DNA of 58,825 bases from positions 1 to 58,825 of the forward strand of contig CALFBB010000015.1 of assembly GCA_937944885.1 (NCBI GenBank), written 5' to 3'. A model generated the notes under the pieces. That model was not told the DNA's origin, did no database searches, and was given only the letters and a program-made list of their open reading frames with translations. A program made the position numbers and the translations under genes. This stretch comes from an uncultured cyanobacterium (GTDB taxonomy: Bacteria > Cyanobacteriota > Cyanobacteriia > Thermostichales > Thermostichaceae). Below, piece by piece: positions 1 through 10,455 of the stretch (the first letter of the stretch is position 1; every line of letters starts with the position of its first letter).

Positions 1-884
1 CCGTTGGTCAGGCCCTTGGCACAGCAAATCAAATCCGGTACCACCCCAAAGTAGTTGGCGGCAAAAGGGGATCCCAGGCGCCCGAACCCTGTGATTACCT
101 CATCAAAAATCAACAGAATGCCGTACCGGTTACAAATGGCCCGCAGCTTTTCCAAATAGCCGACCGGAGGGATTAACACACCCGTGGAACCAGCGACCGG
201 CTCCACAATCACCGCTGCTATTGTGCTGGCATCGTGCAGGGCGACTAGGTGTTCCAGTGCTTCTGCCAGATGAGCTCCCCAGCGGGGCAAACCGCGACTG
301 AAGGCATTTTGCTCCAGGTTATGGGTGTGAGGGAGGTGATCCACGCCGGGGATAAGACTGCCGAAATACTTGCGGTTGTTGGCAATACCGCCGACGGAAG
401 TGCCGCCAAAGCCAACCCCGTGGTAACCTCGTTCTCTCCCAACCAACCGCTGCCGGGATCCCTGGCCACGGAGGCGGTGGTAGGCCAGGGCAATCTTGAG
501 AGCGGTATCCACCGCTTCCGAGCCGGAATTGGTAAAAAAGACGTGATCCAAACCCGGCGGGGTCAACCGAATCAGCTGCTCCGCCAAGGCAAAGGCTTTG
601 GGGTGCCCCATCTGGAAGGCCGGGGCATAATCTAGTTGGGCCACCTGCTGTTGGATAGCCTCCACAATCGGGGAGCGACAGTGGCCAGCATTGACGCACC
701 AAAGGCCGGCGGTTCCATCTAGAATCTGCCGGCCATCGTGGCTGGTATAGTACATGCCCTGGGCTGCCACCAACAGGCGGGGATGGGTCTTAAACTGGCG
801 ATTGGCCGTGAAGGGCATCCAGAAGGGTTCTAGGTTCAGTTCAGCTTGCAGTTCTAGAGCCGCTTGATTCCTCGTTTCTGGCAT
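1..884 (-). CDS. omega-amino acid--pyruvate aminotransferase (class III), 3' end outside window
   Basis: PLP-dependent class III aminotransferase; 294 residues are visible and the C-terminal part lies beyond base 1. The N-terminal block (EPFWMPFTANRQFKTHPRL) and the FTNSGSEAVDTALK, GRERGYHGV and IFDEVITGFGR motifs read like beta-alanine/omega-amino acid:pyruvate transaminases. The Schiff-base lysine is probably K290 in CCAKGLTN, just before the edge. The family moves an amino group from a terminal amine (beta-alanine, putrescine, similar) to pyruvate. The ATG at 884 is 31 bases after the nadK stop on the same strand, and an aldehyde dehydrogenase lies upstream of nadK, so amine-to-aldehyde-to-acid catabolism is a reasonable inference. 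Exact substrate unknown. Confidence 0.9.
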   Translation of the reverse strand, partial: MPETRNQAALELQAELNLEPFWMPFTANRQFKTHPRLLVAAQGMYYTSHDGRQILDGTAGLWCVNAGHCRSPIVEAIQQQVAQLDYAPAFQMGHPKAFALAEQLIRLTPPGLDHVFFTNSGSEAVDTALKIALAYHRLRGQGSRQRLVGRERGYHGVGFGGTSVGGIANNRKYFGSLIPGVDHLPHTHNLEQNAFSRGLPRWGAHLAEALEHLVALHDASTIAAVIVEPVAGSTGVLIPPVGYLEKLRAICNRYGILLIFDEVITGFGRLGSPFAANYFGVVPDLICCAKGLTN

Positions 885-915
885 GACAAGTCCCTCTCAC
901 CAAGACGCCCACAGC

Positions 916-1839
916 CTAGGGCAACTCCACCGAGGTGGGCTTGGAGGCATGGGGTAGACCCCAGCCTAGCTTCTCCCGCAGGATGCGGAAAAATTCCGGT
1001 CGCCGCAAACGCATCAGGTCTGTCCAATAGGGAGCACGTACCACCCGAATTTGATCTTCCGGCATAATGTAGCAGCCTGCATTGCCATCTACCACCAAAA
1101 CCAACGGTTGAGGGGTCACAGGGCTAATCCAGACTTCCTCGGAATCCTCAAAAACCAAAGCTCGCGAGGCCAAAGAATGGGGACAAATGGGAATTAACTG
1201 CAACACCGGTACCCCTGGCGTGATCACGGGCCCTCCGGCAGAAAGGGCATAGGCAGTAGAACCCGTTGGCGTAGCCAAAATGATCCCGTCGGCGGCTACA
1301 TCCAAGGGAGAGTGCTGCCCAATGGTGATTTCAAAATGGCACATGCTGGTCAGGGGCTCCCGGTGCAGCACCATCTCATTCAGGCTTAAAACCTCCCAGC
1401 GCAATTGATGGTCTCGATACACCTGGGCCAGCAACATGCTACGCCGATCCAAGGTATAATCCCCGGCAATGGCGGCTGCAGCGGCCTCTTCCAGATGAGA
1501 GAGATAGGTTTCCGTCAAAAAACCCAGGTGACCTGTATTCACAGCCAACAAGGGGATCCCCTTGGGAGCCAACTGCCGGGCTGCTGCCAGGACAGTGCCA
1601 TCTCCCCCCAATACCACCGCAAATTGCATCGAGGAGTCAAACCCGGCTGGGGCCAGGCTATCTAGCCGGGTCAGACAAATAGGGCTATCCGGCTTGGCAT
1701 AGCCGAGGATCCCGCCCCAGTTGGGAGCGGCACAGACCTCCCAGCCTTGCTGCTGAAACCATTGGGATAGGGTCTCGCTACTGCGCTTGGCGGCGGGTTT
1801 GGCATCGTTGTAAAGGATCCCGACTTTAGACTTGGTCAT
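916..1839 (-). CDS. nadK: NAD kinase
   Basis: ATP-NAD kinase making NADP+ in the cytoplasm. The GGDGT motif is at residues 78-82. It is followed by [10 protein letters not shown], the substrate loop [20 protein letters not shown], and the [10 protein letters not shown] and VVDGN motifs of the family. I chose the ATG at 1839 (307 aa, [12 protein letters not shown]) because the family starts close to the KVGIxxN strand; an upstream in-frame start at 1866 adds nine residues without family character. It lies between an NAD(P)-dependent aldehyde dehydrogenase and an aminotransferase on the same strand, probably one transcript. Cyanobacteria usually carry two NAD kinases; which paralogue this is cannot be told here. 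Confidence 0.95.
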   Translation of the reverse strand: MTKSKVGILYNDAKPAAKRSSETLSQWFQQQGWEVCAAPNWGGILGYAKPDSPICLTRLDSLAPAGFDSSMQFAVVLGGDGTVLAAARQLAPKGIPLLAVNTGHLGFLTETYLSHLEEAAAAAIAGDYTLDRRSMLLAQVYRDHQLRWEVLSLNEMVLHREPLTSMCHFEITIGQHSPLDVAADGIILATPTGSTAYALSAGGPVITPGVPVLQLIPICPHSLASRALVFEDSEEVWISPVTPQPLVLVVDGNAGCYIMPEDQIRVVRAPYWTDLMRLRRPEFFRILREKLGWGLPHASKPTSVELP

Positions 1840-1961
1840 GGGGCAAGGGTGAGGCAGGAGTGCCAAAACTCTATCAGGTCTGTACGCCTTTCTGCCGGAA
1901 CAACTCTCAATCGGGCCCCCAACTTCAAAGGGGACCTCTAGGGGGAGGGAAGGCAGGAGAG

Positions 1962-3407
1962 CTACTCGCCAGTAGCAATCATCACATGTTTGGTGACCTG
2001 GTAATCGCGCACCGCTTCTGCCGAGAGATCCTTGCCAAACCCCGATTGCTTAAAGCCGCCATGGGGGGTTTCTGAGGCCAGGGGAAGGTGATCGTTAATC
2101 CAGACGGTGCCAAACTCCAAATCGGCAGCCATCTTCATCGCCCGTCCGATGTCTTGAGTCCACACAGAAGCCGCCAACCCGTATGGGACATCGTTAGCCA
2201 GGCGTAGCGCCTCCGCCTCTTCGCGGAACGAGCTGAGCGTGAGAACAGGCCCAAAGACCTCACTCTGAACGATTTCCGCCTTCTGATCGACATTCGTAAT
2301 CACCGTTGGTTCGTAGTAGTACCCCTGTGAAAACCCTGGTGGGATCCGTCCTCCCGTGAGAATTTTTCCTCCGGCAGCTTTGGCCCGCTCCACAAATCCC
2401 ATGACCCGCTCCCGCTGGGCGGCTGAAACAAAAGGTCCCATCTCCACGCCCGCTGCAAAAGGGGATCCCAGGGTCACCTTACGCATCGCCTCGACAATGG
2501 CTTCCTGGGCTTGCGCCAGTTGACTTTCTTGCACATAGACACGGGTGGCAGACGTGCAGTCTTGACCGGTATTCACCGTGGCGGCAAAGGTGGCTTTGGC
2601 CGCAATGGTCTCTATATCCGCATCAGCAAAGACAATGAAAGGAGCTTTGCCACCCAATTCCAAATGGACTCGCTTGAGGCTATCTGCCGCCGTTCGCATC
2701 ACCTTTCTGCCCGTTGCCGTGGATCCTGTCAAGCTAACCAGGCGCACATCCGGGTGCTCCACCAAGGCTTGCCCGGTTTGGTTACCCCCAGAAAGGATGT
2801 TCACCACCCCATCCGGGATCCCGGCAGCAGCAACCAGCTCCCCCAGCATCAGAGTGGTCAGCGGCGTAGCGGGTGCAGGCTTGAGAACCGTAGTACAGCC
2901 TGCTGCTAGAGCAGGACCGATTTTCCAAATGGCCATCATCAAGGGGTAGTTCCAGGGGGTGATTTGGGCACAGACCCCAACCGGTTCTTTGCGAAAAAGG
3001 GAGGTGTAGCCCTTGGCATACTCCCCGGCAGCAAAGCCATGGGTATCGCGGGCAGCTGCCGCAAAGAAACGCAGGTTATCCACTGCAAAGGGTAAATCTC
3101 CTCCCAAGCTGACCAACTTGTAGGGCTTGCCGGTATTTTCCGACTCCCAGCGGGCCAGTTCTTCGGCACGAGCCTCAATGAGATCCGCCAGCTTCCAGAG
3201 GGCAAGGGAACGTTCGCCAGGGGTGAGTTTTGACCAACGTCCATCGTCAAAGGCCTTCTTGGCAGCTTGTACTGCCCGATCCACATCAGCGGGACTAGCA
3301 TCTACTACTTCTGCCAGTTTTTCTCCGGTGGCCGGGTTCTCGATGGACATGACGCCTCCCCCTTGGCTATCAACCCACCGGCCCTCGATCCAGAGTTTGT
3401 AGACCAT
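1962..3407 (-). CDS. NAD(P)-dependent aldehyde dehydrogenase (gamma-aminobutyraldehyde / betaine-aldehyde type)
   Basis: 481-aa aldehyde dehydrogenase that oxidises an aldehyde to its acid. Seen: ITPWNYP (N153, oxyanion-hole Asn), the [12 protein letters not shown] cofactor loop, catalytic Glu250 in LELGGKAPF and nucleophile Cys284 in [11 protein letters not shown]. The DCTSATR context and the short N-terminus ([14 protein letters not shown]) resemble aminobutyraldehyde/betaine aldehyde dehydrogenases. The ATG at 3407 is preferred to the in-frame start at 3476, which only adds 23 residues outside the family. With the class III aminotransferase two genes downstream it would complete a diamine or amino-aldehyde route; that pairing is inferred from position. 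Confidence 0.9.
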   Translation of the reverse strand: MVYKLWIEGRWVDSQGGGVMSIENPATGEKLAEVVDASPADVDRAVQAAKKAFDDGRWSKLTPGERSLALWKLADLIEARAEELARWESENTGKPYKLVSLGGDLPFAVDNLRFFAAAARDTHGFAAGEYAKGYTSLFRKEPVGVCAQITPWNYPLMMAIWKIGPALAAGCTTVLKPAPATPLTTLMLGELVAAAGIPDGVVNILSGGNQTGQALVEHPDVRLVSLTGSTATGRKVMRTAADSLKRVHLELGGKAPFIVFADADIETIAAKATFAATVNTGQDCTSATRVYVQESQLAQAQEAIVEAMRKVTLGSPFAAGVEMGPFVSAAQRERVMGFVERAKAAGGKILTGGRIPPGFSQGYYYEPTVITNVDQKAEIVQSEVFGPVLTLSSFREEAEALRLANDVPYGLAASVWTQDIGRAMKMAADLEFGTVWINDHLPLASETPHGGFKQSGFGKDLSAEAVRDYQVTKHVMIATGE

Positions 3408-3764
3408 CCTGATGTCCTCAACAGCTTTGTAGGGGTGAAAGGGTTCCTCCCAATGGTTTTGCTGTTTCTCTCCCACAGGGATCCCCCTTGGCGTTTGCGC
3501 AATGGTTCGCTAGTTCTGAGCTAAAGAATCGTTCTACTGGAGGTTGTTCCCCTCTTGGGCAGCTTAGCAAACATGCTGCTACAGCTGAAGACAACAGCCA
3601 GCTCGACCCTACCCCCAAACCCAACAAAATTGTTGTCGCGATCTTGTCTCCGGCAAAGCTGTATCCTTGCTCTCAGCGGAGGGGGCAGTTCAGCCACAAA
3701 GAACGGTATGATGCCAATGAGAACCAGTTGCAATAAGTACAAGATAAGTACAAGGAGACCCGTC
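3408..3764. other. divergent intergenic region with a tandem 11-mer
   Basis: 357 bases between the divergently transcribed aldehyde dehydrogenase and the DUF3386 gene; promoters for both should be here. No convincing ORF: reading frames across it are proline/serine-rich and lack family motifs. A perfect tandem duplication of ATAAGTACAAG occupies 3733-3754, and its right copy runs into the AAGGAG ribosome-binding site of the next gene. Confidence 0.7.
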
Positions 3765-4418
3765 ATGGTCAATACCCAAGTCTCTGCCCAAGATCTCTTC
3801 CGGGCCGCTTATGAAAACCGCTACACCTGGGATCCCGACTTTCCTGGCTACACGGCAGACGTCACCTACTGGGATGGGGAGCGCACCTTCACGGGGCAAG
3901 TGCGGGTGGGGGCAGACTTGAAAGCCACCGTGACAGGGGTGGAGGATGAAGAGGCCCAAAAAGCCATTCACAACCAACTGTGGGAAATTGCCATTCACCG
4001 GGTACGGCGCAGCTTTGCCGAGACCCATGGCCAGGATACCTTTCGTTATGGAGAAACCTTACCGGATGGGTCGGTGGAGATTTTGATGGGAGGCAAGGCA
4101 GAAGGGGATCGCTACCACGTGCGGGATAACCAGGTTACGATGGTCCACCGGCATATTCATGGGGTAGTGGTTACCATTCACACCTTTAGCAGCCACGATA
4201 CCGGTGCTGGCTATCTTGCCCATCGCTATGACGCGGTGTACCACGACCCCAAAACCGGCGAACAAAAGGGTGGGCGGAGCCAATTTGAGGATCTGTACGA
4301 AAAGGTGGGTGATTACTTTATCCTTTCGGAGCGGCGCATCCAAACCGAGACTGAGACTGGCCCTGTTGAGAAGCGATTTACCTTTTCCAACCTGGCTTTG
4401 CTCACAGCTGCTGCTTAA
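3765..4418 (+). CDS. DUF3386 family protein
   Basis: 217-aa soluble protein of a family I know mainly from cyanobacteria and plastids (DUF3386), function not established. The sequence is rich in beta-strand pattern: DLFRAAYENRYTWDPDFPG near the start, then YRYGETLPDG-type strands, and RFTFSNLALL at the end. No signal peptide or membrane segment. The ATG at 3765 is chosen because AAGGAG lies 8 bases upstream (3752-3757); the frame stays open further upstream, but that part has no family resemblance. The next gene, ychF, starts 95 bases downstream after a GGATCC-built hairpin. Confidence 0.85.
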   Translation: MVNTQVSAQDLFRAAYENRYTWDPDFPGYTADVTYWDGERTFTGQVRVGADLKATVTGVEDEEAQKAIHNQLWEIAIHRVRRSFAETHGQDTFRYGETLPDGSVEILMGGKAEGDRYHVRDNQVTMVHRHIHGVVVTIHTFSSHDTGAGYLAHRYDAVYHDPKTGEQKGGRSQFEDLYEKVGDYFILSERRIQTETETGPVEKRFTFSNLALLTAAA

Positions 4419-4450
4419 CCGGATACACCTTCTCCCCCGCAATGCTAAGG

Positions 4451-4480
4451 TCAGAATCGGGATCCCCCGGGGGATCCTGA
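4451..4480. repeat. perfect palindrome built from two GGATCC motifs
   Basis: Bases 4460-4477 read GGATCCCCCGGGGGATCC, a perfect 18-base palindrome made of two BamHI-type motifs back to back. The flanks TCAG (4451-4454) and CTGA (4477-4480) add potential pairing. It lies between the DUF3386 stop and ychF. It could fold as a hairpin in RNA but no T tract follows, so it is not a classical terminator. Confidence 0.7.
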
Positions 4481-4513
4481 TGTTCTGCCCTTGTTTTGGC
4501 TGCGAAAACTTAG

Positions 4514-5605
4514 ATGCTCAAAGCTGGAATTGTCGGCCTACCCAATGTGGGCAAGTCAACCCTGTTCAACGCCCTCTGTGAAAATGCCAAGGCAGAGGCG
4601 GCCAATTTCCCCTTTTGCACCATTGAGCCGAACGTAGGCCGGGTAGCGGTACCGGATGAGCGCCTCCAGGTGCTAGGGAAAATCAGCGGCTCTGCGGAGA
4701 TTATCCCCAGTCAAATTGAGTTTGTGGATATTGCCGGTTTGGTAGCGGGGGCGAGCAAGGGGGAGGGATTGGGCAATCAGTTCCTCTCCCACATTCGCCA
4801 GGTGGATGCCGTGGTGCATGTGGTGCGCTGTTTTGCCGATGAAAACATTGTCCATGTGGCGGGTTCGGTGGATCCCTTACGGGATATTGGGGTGATTAAC
4901 TTGGAGCTGGCCCTGGCGGATCTGGCCCAGATCGAGCGGCGTATTGAGCGGGTGCGCAAGCAGGCCAAGTCGGACAAAACAGCGCAGCTGGAACTCAATG
5001 CTCTGGAGCAACTGCAAGCGGCTTTGGATGAAGGCAAGCCGGCCCGCTTGGTGCCCCTTAGTGCCGAGGAAGAGTTGCTGGTGAAAGGGCTGGGGTTGCT
5101 CACCCGCAAAAAGGTAATCTACGCCGCCAATGTGGCAGAAACAGACCTAGCCTCCGGTAATGCCTGGGTGGAGCAGGTGCGACAGTTTGCCGAAGTAGAA
5201 GGGGCAGGTGTGGTGGTGGTTTCCGCTCAGGTGGAGGCGGAGTTGCTGGATCTACCCCCAGAAGAACGGCAGGATTATCTCAACTCCCTGGGGGTCAAAG
5301 AAGGGGGCTTAAAGTCTTTGATTCGGGCTACCTATGAGCTGCTGGGCTTGCGCACCTACTTTACTTCCGGCCCTAAGGAAACACGGGCTTGGACGATTCC
5401 GGTTGGAGCAACGGCGCCTCAGGCAGCCGGGGTGATTCACTCGGATTTTGAGCGTGGTTTTATCCGGGCGGAGACGGTGGCTTATCGGGATCTGGTGGCG
5501 GCGGGATCCCTGGCTGCGGCCAAAGAAAAGGGCCTGCTGCGCAGTGAGGGCAAGGAGTATGTGGTGCAGGAAGGAGATGTCATGCACTTCCGCTTCAATG
5601 TCTGA
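4514..5605 (+). CDS. ychF: YchF/OLA1-type P-loop ATPase
   Basis: 363-aa cytoplasmic Obg-related NTPase, translation- and redox-associated in other bacteria. Seen: G1 loop GLPNVGKST at residues 8-16, G3 region DIAGLVAGASKGEGLGNQFL, and an N-x-x-E motif (NVAE) in place of NKxD, which is the mark of YchF and fits ATP rather than GTP preference. The C-terminal TGS domain (from FTSGPKETRAW to GDVMHFRFNV) is complete. Length matches the family. The ATG lies directly after the preceding hairpin without an obvious Shine-Dalgarno. A rho-independent terminator follows at 5720. Confidence 0.97.
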   Translation: MLKAGIVGLPNVGKSTLFNALCENAKAEAANFPFCTIEPNVGRVAVPDERLQVLGKISGSAEIIPSQIEFVDIAGLVAGASKGEGLGNQFLSHIRQVDAVVHVVRCFADENIVHVAGSVDPLRDIGVINLELALADLAQIERRIERVRKQAKSDKTAQLELNALEQLQAALDEGKPARLVPLSAEEELLVKGLGLLTRKKVIYAANVAETDLASGNAWVEQVRQFAEVEGAGVVVVSAQVEAELLDLPPEERQDYLNSLGVKEGGLKSLIRATYELLGLRTYFTSGPKETRAWTIPVGATAPQAAGVIHSDFERGFIRAETVAYRDLVAAGSLAAAKEKGLLRSEGKEYVVQEGDVMHFRFNV

Positions 5606-5719
5606 GTGGTTCTACTGCTTTCCTAGATCAGGGCATTCTTCTCAGAAACTTAAGAATTGTCACGGACAATGAGCATAAAGACTTAAGGTGCTCACGGCAA
5701 GGGATCCCATGCCCTGATT

Positions 5720-5744
5720 CTGCCTCCCTAGGGGGGCAGTTTTT
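5720..5744 (+). terminator. rho-independent terminator after ychF
   Basis: CTGCCTCC (5720-5727), loop CTAG, then GGGGGCAG (5732-5739), directly followed by TTTTT (5740-5744). This gives eight paired positions with one G-U wobble plus a U tract. It separates ychF from the promoter at 5757. Confidence 0.75.
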
Positions 5745-5756
5745 CTGTGTGAGCTG

Positions 5757-5785
5757 TTGACGCTGTAAAGAAACATCACAATAAT
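5757..5785 (+). promoter_or_regulatory. sigma70-type promoter for the 34-aa membrane protein
   Basis: TTGACG (5757-5762), a 17-base spacer and AATAAT (5780-5785): five of six matches to each consensus hexamer with ideal spacing. It lies right after the ychF terminator and 37 bases before the small ORF, so the microprotein has its own transcript start near 5792. Confidence 0.65.
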
Positions 5786-5821
5786 TAGATGTAGATAAAC
5801 AAACTTTTTAGGGATGTATTG

Positions 5822-5926
5822 ATGGACATGCTGCAATTTGGCCCGATGGCCTGGGTTTACATGGCAATCTTTGCTTCGTTGATCTGGTGTATCTGGGGTC
5901 GCTCCGAAGACGACATCATGTTTTGA
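5822..5926 (+). CDS. 34-aa single-helix membrane protein, PetN-like
   Basis: ATG at 5822, stop TGA at 5924-5926. It begins MDMLQFGPMAWVYMAIFASL and ends IWCIWGRSEDDIMF, giving one hydrophobic helix at about residues 8-25 followed by W-G-R and an acidic tail. Cytochrome b6f subunit PetN (about 29 aa) has the same plan: MDxL at the start, an aromatic-rich helix and a final VVWGR. I infer a PetN or PetN-like subunit of the thylakoid b6f complex. The tail EDDIMF is not the usual short NG-ending, so it may instead be a different one-helix photosynthetic or respiratory subunit. A strong promoter and an upstream terminator isolate it as a real transcription unit. Shine-Dalgarno is weak (AGGGA). Confidence 0.6.
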   Translation: MDMLQFGPMAWVYMAIFASLIWCIWGRSEDDIMF

Positions 5927-6094
5927 GCCTGCACGGCGGTACTCCTTAGCTGATGTTCACAGTTGCCTGGGGGCTTTCCTCTCCCTGCCTTATGATCGGT
6001 ATGATCGGTTGAGCCGGAGTTCCAAAGCTCTGGTAAGCTCGTTACGACTGGGCGGGCAGTGGGTAAAAATTGGGTAGGGGAGGGATCCGATCTG

Positions 6095-7693
6095 ATGGAC
6101 AGTGCCCAAATTTGGCAACGCTACTGCGACTGGCTCTACTACCATTCTGGTTTGGAGTTTTTTGTGGATATCAGTCGCATCCGCTTCACCCTGGAGCAAG
6201 TGGGATCCCTGCAGCCTTATTTTGAGCGGGCTTTTGCTGCTATGCAGGCTTTGGAAGCGGGGGCAATTGCCAACCCGGATGAGAACCGGCAGGTGGGTCA
6301 CTACTGGTTGCGGGCGCCTGAACTGGCCCCTAGCCCTGAGATTACCCAAGCGATTCAGGATTGTATTGAGCGTGTTGAGGCCTTTGCCGAAAGAGTTCAC
6401 CACGGTACGATTCCTGCCCGTAGCGGGGGTCGTTTTACAGAGCTGTTGTGCATTGGTATTGGTGGATCGGCGTTGGGGCCACAGTTTGTGACGGATGCTT
6501 TAGCACCTCAGTTTCCTCCCCTGAATATCCATTTCATCGACAATACGGATCCCGATGGCATTGACCGGGTTTTGGCCCGACTGGTGGATAAGCTAGGCCA
6601 GACTCTGGTGCTTATTACCTCCAAATCCGGTAGCACGCCGGAGCCTCGTAATGGGTTGGTGGAGGTGGAGCAAGCCTATCAGAAGGCAGGGATCCCTTTT
6701 GCGGCCCATGCAGTAGCCATTGCCGGCCTAGGCAGCAAGCTGGAAGCCCAGGCGCGACAGGCGGGCTGGCTGGAGGTATTCCCTATTTTTGATTGGGTGG
6801 GGGGGCGCACTTCTGTGCTGTCGGCGGTGGGACTACTGCCAGCGGCGTTGCAAGGGATCGATATCCGTGCCCTTTTGGCAGGGGCAGCTACCATGGATGA
6901 GGCCACCCGTGTGCCGGTGGTGAAACAGAACCCGGCAGCTCTGCTGGCCTTGGCTTGGTACATCGTGGGTCAAGGCCGAGGACGCAAGGACATGGTGGTT
7001 TTACCCTACAAGGATCGCCTGCTGCTGTTCAGCCGCTACCTGCAGCAGCTGGTGATGGAGTCTCTGGGCAAAGCCCATGATCTGCAGGGGAACCGGGTTG
7101 AGCAAGGGATTGCCGTCTATGGCAACAAGGGCAGTACCGACCAGCATGCCTATGTGCAGCAGCTGCGGGATGGGCTCAACAACTTCTTTGTCACTTTTAT
7201 CGAGGTATTGCAGGATCGCCAGCCAGGGATCCCTTCCCCTTTTGTGGAGCCCCAGGTAACCAGTGGAGACTACCTGAGTGGCTTGCTGCAGGGTACCCGC
7301 CAGGCTCTTTACGAGAATGGTCGCGATTCCATTACCGTGACCATTCCACGGGTGGATGCCCGCTCGCTGGGGGCATTGATTGCTCTGTACGAACGGGCAG
7401 TAGGTCTTTACGCTTCTTTGATCAATATCAATGCTTACCATCAACCGGGGGTAGAAGCCGGTAAAAAAGCCGCCGCTGCTGTGTTGGAGTTGCAGCGACA
7501 GATCATCCAAACCATGCGCCACTTCCCCGGCTCCATTACTCTACCGGAACTAGCAGAAAAATTGAGTGCTTCAGAGCGTATTGAGACCTTGTATTTTATT
7601 CTGCGGCACCTACATGCCAACGGGCGGGAAATTCAGTTGATCGGGGATCCCGCTTACCCGCTGCAGTTGAAAATCCAAGCACGCCCCACCTAG
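6095..7693 (+). CDS. pgi: glucose-6-phosphate isomerase
   Basis: 532-aa phosphoglucose isomerase (glucose-6-P to fructose-6-P; glycolysis, oxidative pentose phosphate cycle, glycogen turnover). Seen: [12 protein letters not shown], the sugar-phosphate SIS loop [13 protein letters not shown], the [14 protein letters not shown] region and [18 protein letters not shown], which includes the GPI signature. Start at ATG 6095 ([19 protein letters not shown]) agrees with cyanobacterial homologues; a GTG at 6059 in frame is less likely. It ends convergently against crtB, with a 13-bp tandem repeat overlapping both stop codons. A 9-bp tandem TATGATCGG lies upstream at 5991-6008. Confidence 0.97.
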   Translation: MDSAQIWQRYCDWLYYHSGLEFFVDISRIRFTLEQVGSLQPYFERAFAAMQALEAGAIANPDENRQVGHYWLRAPELAPSPEITQAIQDCIERVEAFAERVHHGTIPARSGGRFTELLCIGIGGSALGPQFVTDALAPQFPPLNIHFIDNTDPDGIDRVLARLVDKLGQTLVLITSKSGSTPEPRNGLVEVEQAYQKAGIPFAAHAVAIAGLGSKLEAQARQAGWLEVFPIFDWVGGRTSVLSAVGLLPAALQGIDIRALLAGAATMDEATRVPVVKQNPAALLALAWYIVGQGRGRKDMVVLPYKDRLLLFSRYLQQLVMESLGKAHDLQGNRVEQGIAVYGNKGSTDQHAYVQQLRDGLNNFFVTFIEVLQDRQPGIPSPFVEPQVTSGDYLSGLLQGTRQALYENGRDSITVTIPRVDARSLGALIALYERAVGLYASLININAYHQPGVEAGKKAAAAVLELQRQIIQTMRHFPGSITLPELAEKLSASERIETLYFILRHLHANGREIQLIGDPAYPLQLKIQARPT

Positions 7694-7722
7694 TAGCTGC
7701 ACTCAGTAGCTGCACTCAGTAG
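7692..7722. repeat. tandem 13-mer between convergent stops
   Basis: AGTAGCTGCACTC is repeated perfectly at 7692-7704 and 7705-7717, with a third partial copy to 7722. It overlaps the pgi stop (7691-7693) and the crtB stop (7716-7718 on the other strand). Confidence 0.9.
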
Positions 7723-8654
7723 CCGTAGTAGTTGGAGCGCCACCAAGCCACTGGCAGAGCCAAAGCCTTGCTCAGGGTGGAGACGTAAGCGCGGGTGCGA
7801 AACACCTGGTAGTGGTTACGCTCAATGGCGTTAAGGATTTGCCGATAGAGCATCAAAGAAGCTGCCACCGGCCAACGGGAATCCGGCTGGAGGGTAGGGA
7901 TCCCTTTTTCTGCTTGGGCATAGAGCTGTCGGGCCCGTTGGATTTCATAATCCATCAGAGCAATCCAACGTTCGTCGATCACGTAGTTGAACAGATCCCG
8001 TTCGGAATAGTTGAAGCGGCGTAGATCCTCTAGCGGCAGATAGATCCGCCCGCGGCGAGCGTCTTCTCCCACATCCCGCAAGATGTTGGTCAGCTGCATG
8101 GCAATACCGAGGGCTATAGCTTCCTCGGTACCATCGCGGTTGGGAACAAAGCCCATAATCTCAGCAGACATCAGACCCACCACTCCCGCCACCCGATAGC
8201 AGTAGAGGCGCAAATCTTCCCAGGTGGAGTAGCGCTGAGTATCCAAATCCATGCTCTGGCCCAACAGCATTTCCCGGAACGGTTGAATGGAGAGCCGATA
8301 GGTTCGGATGGCATCGATCAGAGCCAGATCGGTAGGGGCTTGCGGTTCACCTCCCTGAAACAGGGCTTCCAAATGAGCTCCCCAGTGCTCCAGTTTGCTG
8401 CGGGTAACCTCCACCTGGGTGTTACTGGCTTCCAGACCATCCAGTAGCTCGTCGGTTTGCCGTAACCAGGCATAGATGGCCCAAATGGCGTGGCGTTTGC
8501 GCCGCGGCAACAACAGGGATCCGAGATAGAAGGTCTTGGCGTGCTTAGCCGTAATCTGGCGACAGAGGGCGATGGATTGATCAAGCGGACTCATCTGGCT
8601 CATCTCCAGGGGCTGAGGGCCTCGGCAAAATGGGGATCCGGATAGGGACAGCAC
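7716..8654 (-). CDS. crtB: phytoene synthase
   Basis: About 312-aa squalene/phytoene synthase that condenses two geranylgeranyl-PP into 15-cis-phytoene, the first step of carotenoid synthesis. Seen: AKTFYLGSLL near the N-terminus, the first Asp motif DELLD, YCYRVAGVVGLMSAEIMGF, and the second Asp motif in NILRDVGEDARRGRIYLP. The start is uncertain: GTG at 8654 gives an N-terminus (MLSLSGSP) like other cyanobacterial CrtB, while ATG at 8603 would give 295 aa. It follows crtP by 92 bases on the same strand; crtP-crtB is the usual cyanobacterial order. Confidence 0.95.
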   Translation of the reverse strand: MLSLSGSPFCRGPQPLEMSQMSPLDQSIALCRQITAKHAKTFYLGSLLLPRRKRHAIWAIYAWLRQTDELLDGLEASNTQVEVTRSKLEHWGAHLEALFQGGEPQAPTDLALIDAIRTYRLSIQPFREMLLGQSMDLDTQRYSTWEDLRLYCYRVAGVVGLMSAEIMGFVPNRDGTEEAIALGIAMQLTNILRDVGEDARRGRIYLPLEDLRRFNYSERDLFNYVIDERWIALMDYEIQRARQLYAQAEKGIPTLQPDSRWPVAASLMLYRQILNAIERNHYQVFRTRAYVSTLSKALALPVAWWRSNYYGY

Positions 8655-8746
8655 ATCATAAACACTACGGGAAAGGGGACACTGTGGATCGACCTAAACC
8701 GTAAAATTGGCAGAAATCTCAGTGGAGGAGGAGTATTGGTAGCAAT

Positions 8747-10198
<1,452 letters not shown>

Positions 10199-10337
10199 TC
10201 ATTCTATTTGCAAACCGTTACAATTGCTCAGGCGGCTGTGGGTGGGAAGCGGGATCCCCAAAGACACGCAGGGATCCCAGTCTTTTTCCTACTCCTTGTC
10301 GTCCAGATCCTTGGCTTCTGAACTTGAGCAGAGGACA

Positions 10338-10395
10338 GTTGACATCCTCCCCGGCCTGTTAGCTTGCGCCCGCGTAGCGGCACGGCGGGGCTTGC
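10338..10395 (-). mobile_element. right-end / guide-RNA-scaffold remnant of an IS200/IS605 (TnpB) element
   Basis: Read on the minus strand this segment runs from GCAAGCCCCGCCG through the small hairpin CCGC-TAC-GCGG to GGGGAGGATGTCAAC. A closely similar stretch (about 39 of 47 positions by eye) occurs on the plus strand at 58337-58384, next to a tnpB pseudogene. GGGGAGGATGTCA is, from memory, typical of the right end of cyanobacterial IS605 elements, where the tnpB 3' end doubles as the omega-RNA scaffold. No transposase reading frame remains beside it. The DUF2227 gene stop lies 61 bases away. Confidence 0.55.
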
Positions 10396-10455
10396 CGCGC
10401 ACCGGGTCAAAAATCTGCCCTTCAGGCTGCTGAGCAAATCCTGGGATCCGCTGCT

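Noticed and set aside
4451-4480. rho-independent terminator after the DUF3386 gene
   Set aside because: The palindrome is perfect but is built of GGATCC motifs and has no T tract, so I list it as a repeat.
10228-10437. 69-codon minus-strand ORF over the IS605-like segment
   Set aside because: The reading frame simply crosses the hairpin-rich element end and has no protein family character.
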